Positions 62,861-64,000 of a DNA stretch of 64,000 nucleotides are shown here, one piece after another; within the stretch, counting starts at the first letter, position 1; every line of letters begins with the position of its first letter. The DNA is from Cryobacterium glaciale (GTDB lineage Bacteria > Actinomycetota > Actinomycetes > Actinomycetales > Microbacteriaceae): assembly GCF_004402535.1 (NCBI RefSeq), contig NZ_SOEY01000008.1, forward strand, positions 186,001 to 250,000, in the 5' to 3' direction. The notes beneath the pieces are model-generated. The model was not told where the DNA came from. It ran no database searches and saw only the letters and a list, made by a program, of their open reading frames with translations. The position numbers and the translations under genes were made by a program.

Positions 62861-63592
62861 GTGTCTGCTTCCAGCCCCTTCACCGCACCTGAGCCGGCCA
62901 ATCTACCGATTGTCGACTCAACCGCGCGCTTTTTCCTGAACCGGGTGTACTGCGTGGGCCGCAATTACGCCGAACACGCCCGCGAGCTGGGCAATGACCC
63001 CGACCGGGAGCCGCCGTTCTTCTTCGCCAAACCGGCCGACGCCGTATTCGCCGTCGATGAGGGTGTTCCTGCACGCGGAGTGGCCCCGCACACGGTTCCC
63101 TACCCGCCCGAGACCGACAACCTGCACTACGAGATGGAACTCGTGGTCGCGATCGGTGTCGGCGGCGCCGACATTGCGCCAGCGGATGCCCTCACCCACG
63201 TTTTCGGTTACGGCGCCGGCGTCGACCTCACTCGGCGTGACCTTCAGGACGCCGCCAAGGTCCTGCGCCGCCCCTGGGATCTCTCCAAGGGTTTCGACTT
63301 CTCGGGGCCCTGCACTCCGATCGTTTCGGCTAGTGCGGTCGGTCACCCCTCCGCCGCGCGAATCTGGCTCGACGTCGACGGTGAGAGGCGCCAGGACGGC
63401 GACCTCGTCGACCAGATCTGGCCCGTGCAGGGCGTGATCGCCGCCTTGTCCCGCTTCGTTACCCTGCGGCCCGGTGACCTCATTTTCACCGGAACCCCCG
63501 CCGGCGTCGGTCGCATCGAGCCCGGCAACGAGATCACCGCGGGCATCGACGGGATCGGCGATCTGGCCTTCAGCCTGGTCAGCGCGGGCTAG
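62861..63592 (+). CDS. Fumarylacetoacetate hydrolase family protein
   Basis: 243 residues from GTG 62861, with AAAGGA seven bases upstream. It has FLNRVYCVGRNYAEHARELGN (start of the FAH fold), PFFFAKPADAV, metal ligands in YEMELVVAIG, DLTRRDLQ, KGFDFSGPCTPI and GDLIFTGTPAGVGRI near the end. It hydrolyses C-C bonds of acylpyruvates, such as fumarylpyruvate in gentisate breakdown, or decarboxylates oxaloacetate. It forms an operon with the AEC transporter. Its stop overlaps the stop of the convergent GntR regulator by 4 nt (CTAG), a tight layout that makes the regulator a candidate controller. Confidence 0.92.
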   Translation: MSASSPFTAPEPANLPIVDSTARFFLNRVYCVGRNYAEHARELGNDPDREPPFFFAKPADAVFAVDEGVPARGVAPHTVPYPPETDNLHYEMELVVAIGVGGADIAPADALTHVFGYGAGVDLTRRDLQDAAKVLRRPWDLSKGFDFSGPCTPIVSASAVGHPSAARIWLDVDGERRQDGDLVDQIWPVQGVIAALSRFVTLRPGDLIFTGTPAGVGRIEPGNEITAGIDGIGDLAFSLVSAG

Positions 63593-64000
63593 GTCCCCAG
63601 CAGCGCACCGAGTGCGGTTGTCGCGTGGCCACGATGCTCATCGAGCAAGCGGATGACCAGCTCGGCATCCCCCGCAGCGAACGCGTCGACGATACCCGCG
63701 TGCTCGTGCTCGACCCGCGCCCGGTTACCCGTTTCCTGGTAGTACAGCCGGCGGTAGGCCTCGGTCGAATCCCAGAGCGCACGCAGAATGCGCTCGAGCC
63801 GGGGCAATCCGGATGACGTCACGAGCACGAAGTGAAATCGTCGGTTGGCCTCGTTCATGGCGAGCAGATCGCCGGCCGCGTTGGCCTGTTCGACCAGGGC
63901 ACCGGCCGCGCGCAGGTCGACGAGCACCCGCGCGTTGCCGAGCGCGATCGTGGCGCGCACGGCTTCGGCCTCGAGCAGCTGGCGCAGCCGGTACACCTCG
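63589..64000 (-). CDS. GntR family regulator, FadR/FCD type (5' part outside window)
   Basis: 137 residues of the C-terminal FCD ligand-binding domain are seen, starting (E)VYRLRQLLEAEAVRATIAL and continuing to ALGALLGT. It has the metal/ligand histidines in NRRFHFVLV (about 53-55), the ARVEHEHAGIVDAFAAGD segment and RLLDEHRGHA. The N-terminal winged helix-turn-helix lies beyond the window edge. FCD regulators sense organic acids or sugar acids and repress nearby catabolic genes. The FAH-family hydrolase and AEC transporter, convergent and overlapping by 4 nt, are likely functional partners. Confidence 0.88.
   Translation of the reverse strand, partial: EVYRLRQLLEAEAVRATIALGNARVLVDLRAAGALVEQANAAGDLLAMNEANRRFHFVLVTSSGLPRLERILRALWDSTEAYRRLYYQETGNRARVEHEHAGIVDAFAAGDAELVIRLLDEHRGHATTALGALLGT

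Overview
This window reads as chromosomal DNA of a GC-rich actinobacterium, most probably of the family Microbacteriaceae. The grounds are the dnaK-grpE-dnaJ-hspR operon with HspR-type (HAIR) operators, GTG and leaderless-looking starts, DUF222/HNH endonuclease genes, an SCO7613-type membrane protein, a DUF6421-type gene, and the very frequent word GCGGATGC/GCATCCGC on both strands. This placement is inferred from gene content; no rRNA is present.

Layout. 1-2760: the 3' part of a type I restriction gene (hsdR), then a gene-free stretch carrying a small inverted/direct repeat family, ending at the 3' side of a tRNA-Gly(CCC), which looks like an island edge. 2.9-6.5 kb: dcd, a hypothetical protein, a PEP-mutase-like enzyme and a UMF1-type MFS transporter. 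6.6-10.6 kb: two HAIR operators and the dnaK-grpE-dnaJ-hspR heat-shock operon. A third HAIR operator lies 24 kb away in front of an N-domain-less clpB (30.7-32.8 kb), so the window holds most of one HspR regulon including its repressor. 10.7-17.6 kb: an RsmC/RlmG-like methyltransferase, a histidine phosphatase, a GT87-like mannosyltransferase and a SWIM/SNF2 helicase with a 32-bp perfect palindrome downstream.

17.7-21.7 kb: an Lrp-type regulator divergent from a 2-oxoacid dehydrogenase operon (E1 alpha, E1 beta, a stand-alone lipoyl domain, an alpha/beta hydrolase). This resembles an acetoin-dehydrogenase AcoC protein split into two genes. 22-26.3 kb: an autoinhibited (class II) Fic protein with its own palindromic operator, and a NarL-type two-component pair. 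26.5-30.4 kb: an ABC importer of the TrpXYZ type next to a HisC-like aminotransferase.

32.8-40 kb is the most unusual segment: three tandem phage-tail-collar (MdpB-like) genes, a GNAT acetyltransferase and a Tat-exported DUF6916-like protein form one operon. It is divergent, across a palindromic operator, from a 1472-residue surface protein (beta-helix plus seven He_PIG-like and two Ig-like modules, with a C-terminal sorting-type tail). I regard this as the best candidate for an undescribed cell-surface system.

40-55 kb is housekeeping and accessory metabolism: Zn-alcohol dehydrogenase, nitroreductase, a DUF222/HNH protein, acyl-CoA ligase plus threonine aldolase, an ABC-2 exporter pair, SDR plus DUF6421, an amidohydrolase, an SRPBCC protein, a CPA2-type antiporter and an SDR. 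55.4-56.6 kb is a decay zone with remnants of an APC permease and of an HNH protein. 56.7-60.9 kb is a 1399-residue SCO7613-like membrane protein whose stop codon opens a hexamer repeat giving five in-frame stops. 61-64 kb carries an alpha/beta hydrolase, an AEC-type permease, a fumarylacetoacetase-family hydrolase and the end of a FadR-type GntR regulator cut by the window edge.

Operon joins by 1-8 nt overlaps are common (grpE/dnaJ, E1 alpha/E1 beta/lipoyl, kinase/regulator, ABC-2 pair, SDR/DUF6421, Tat protein/GNAT, aldolase/ligase).
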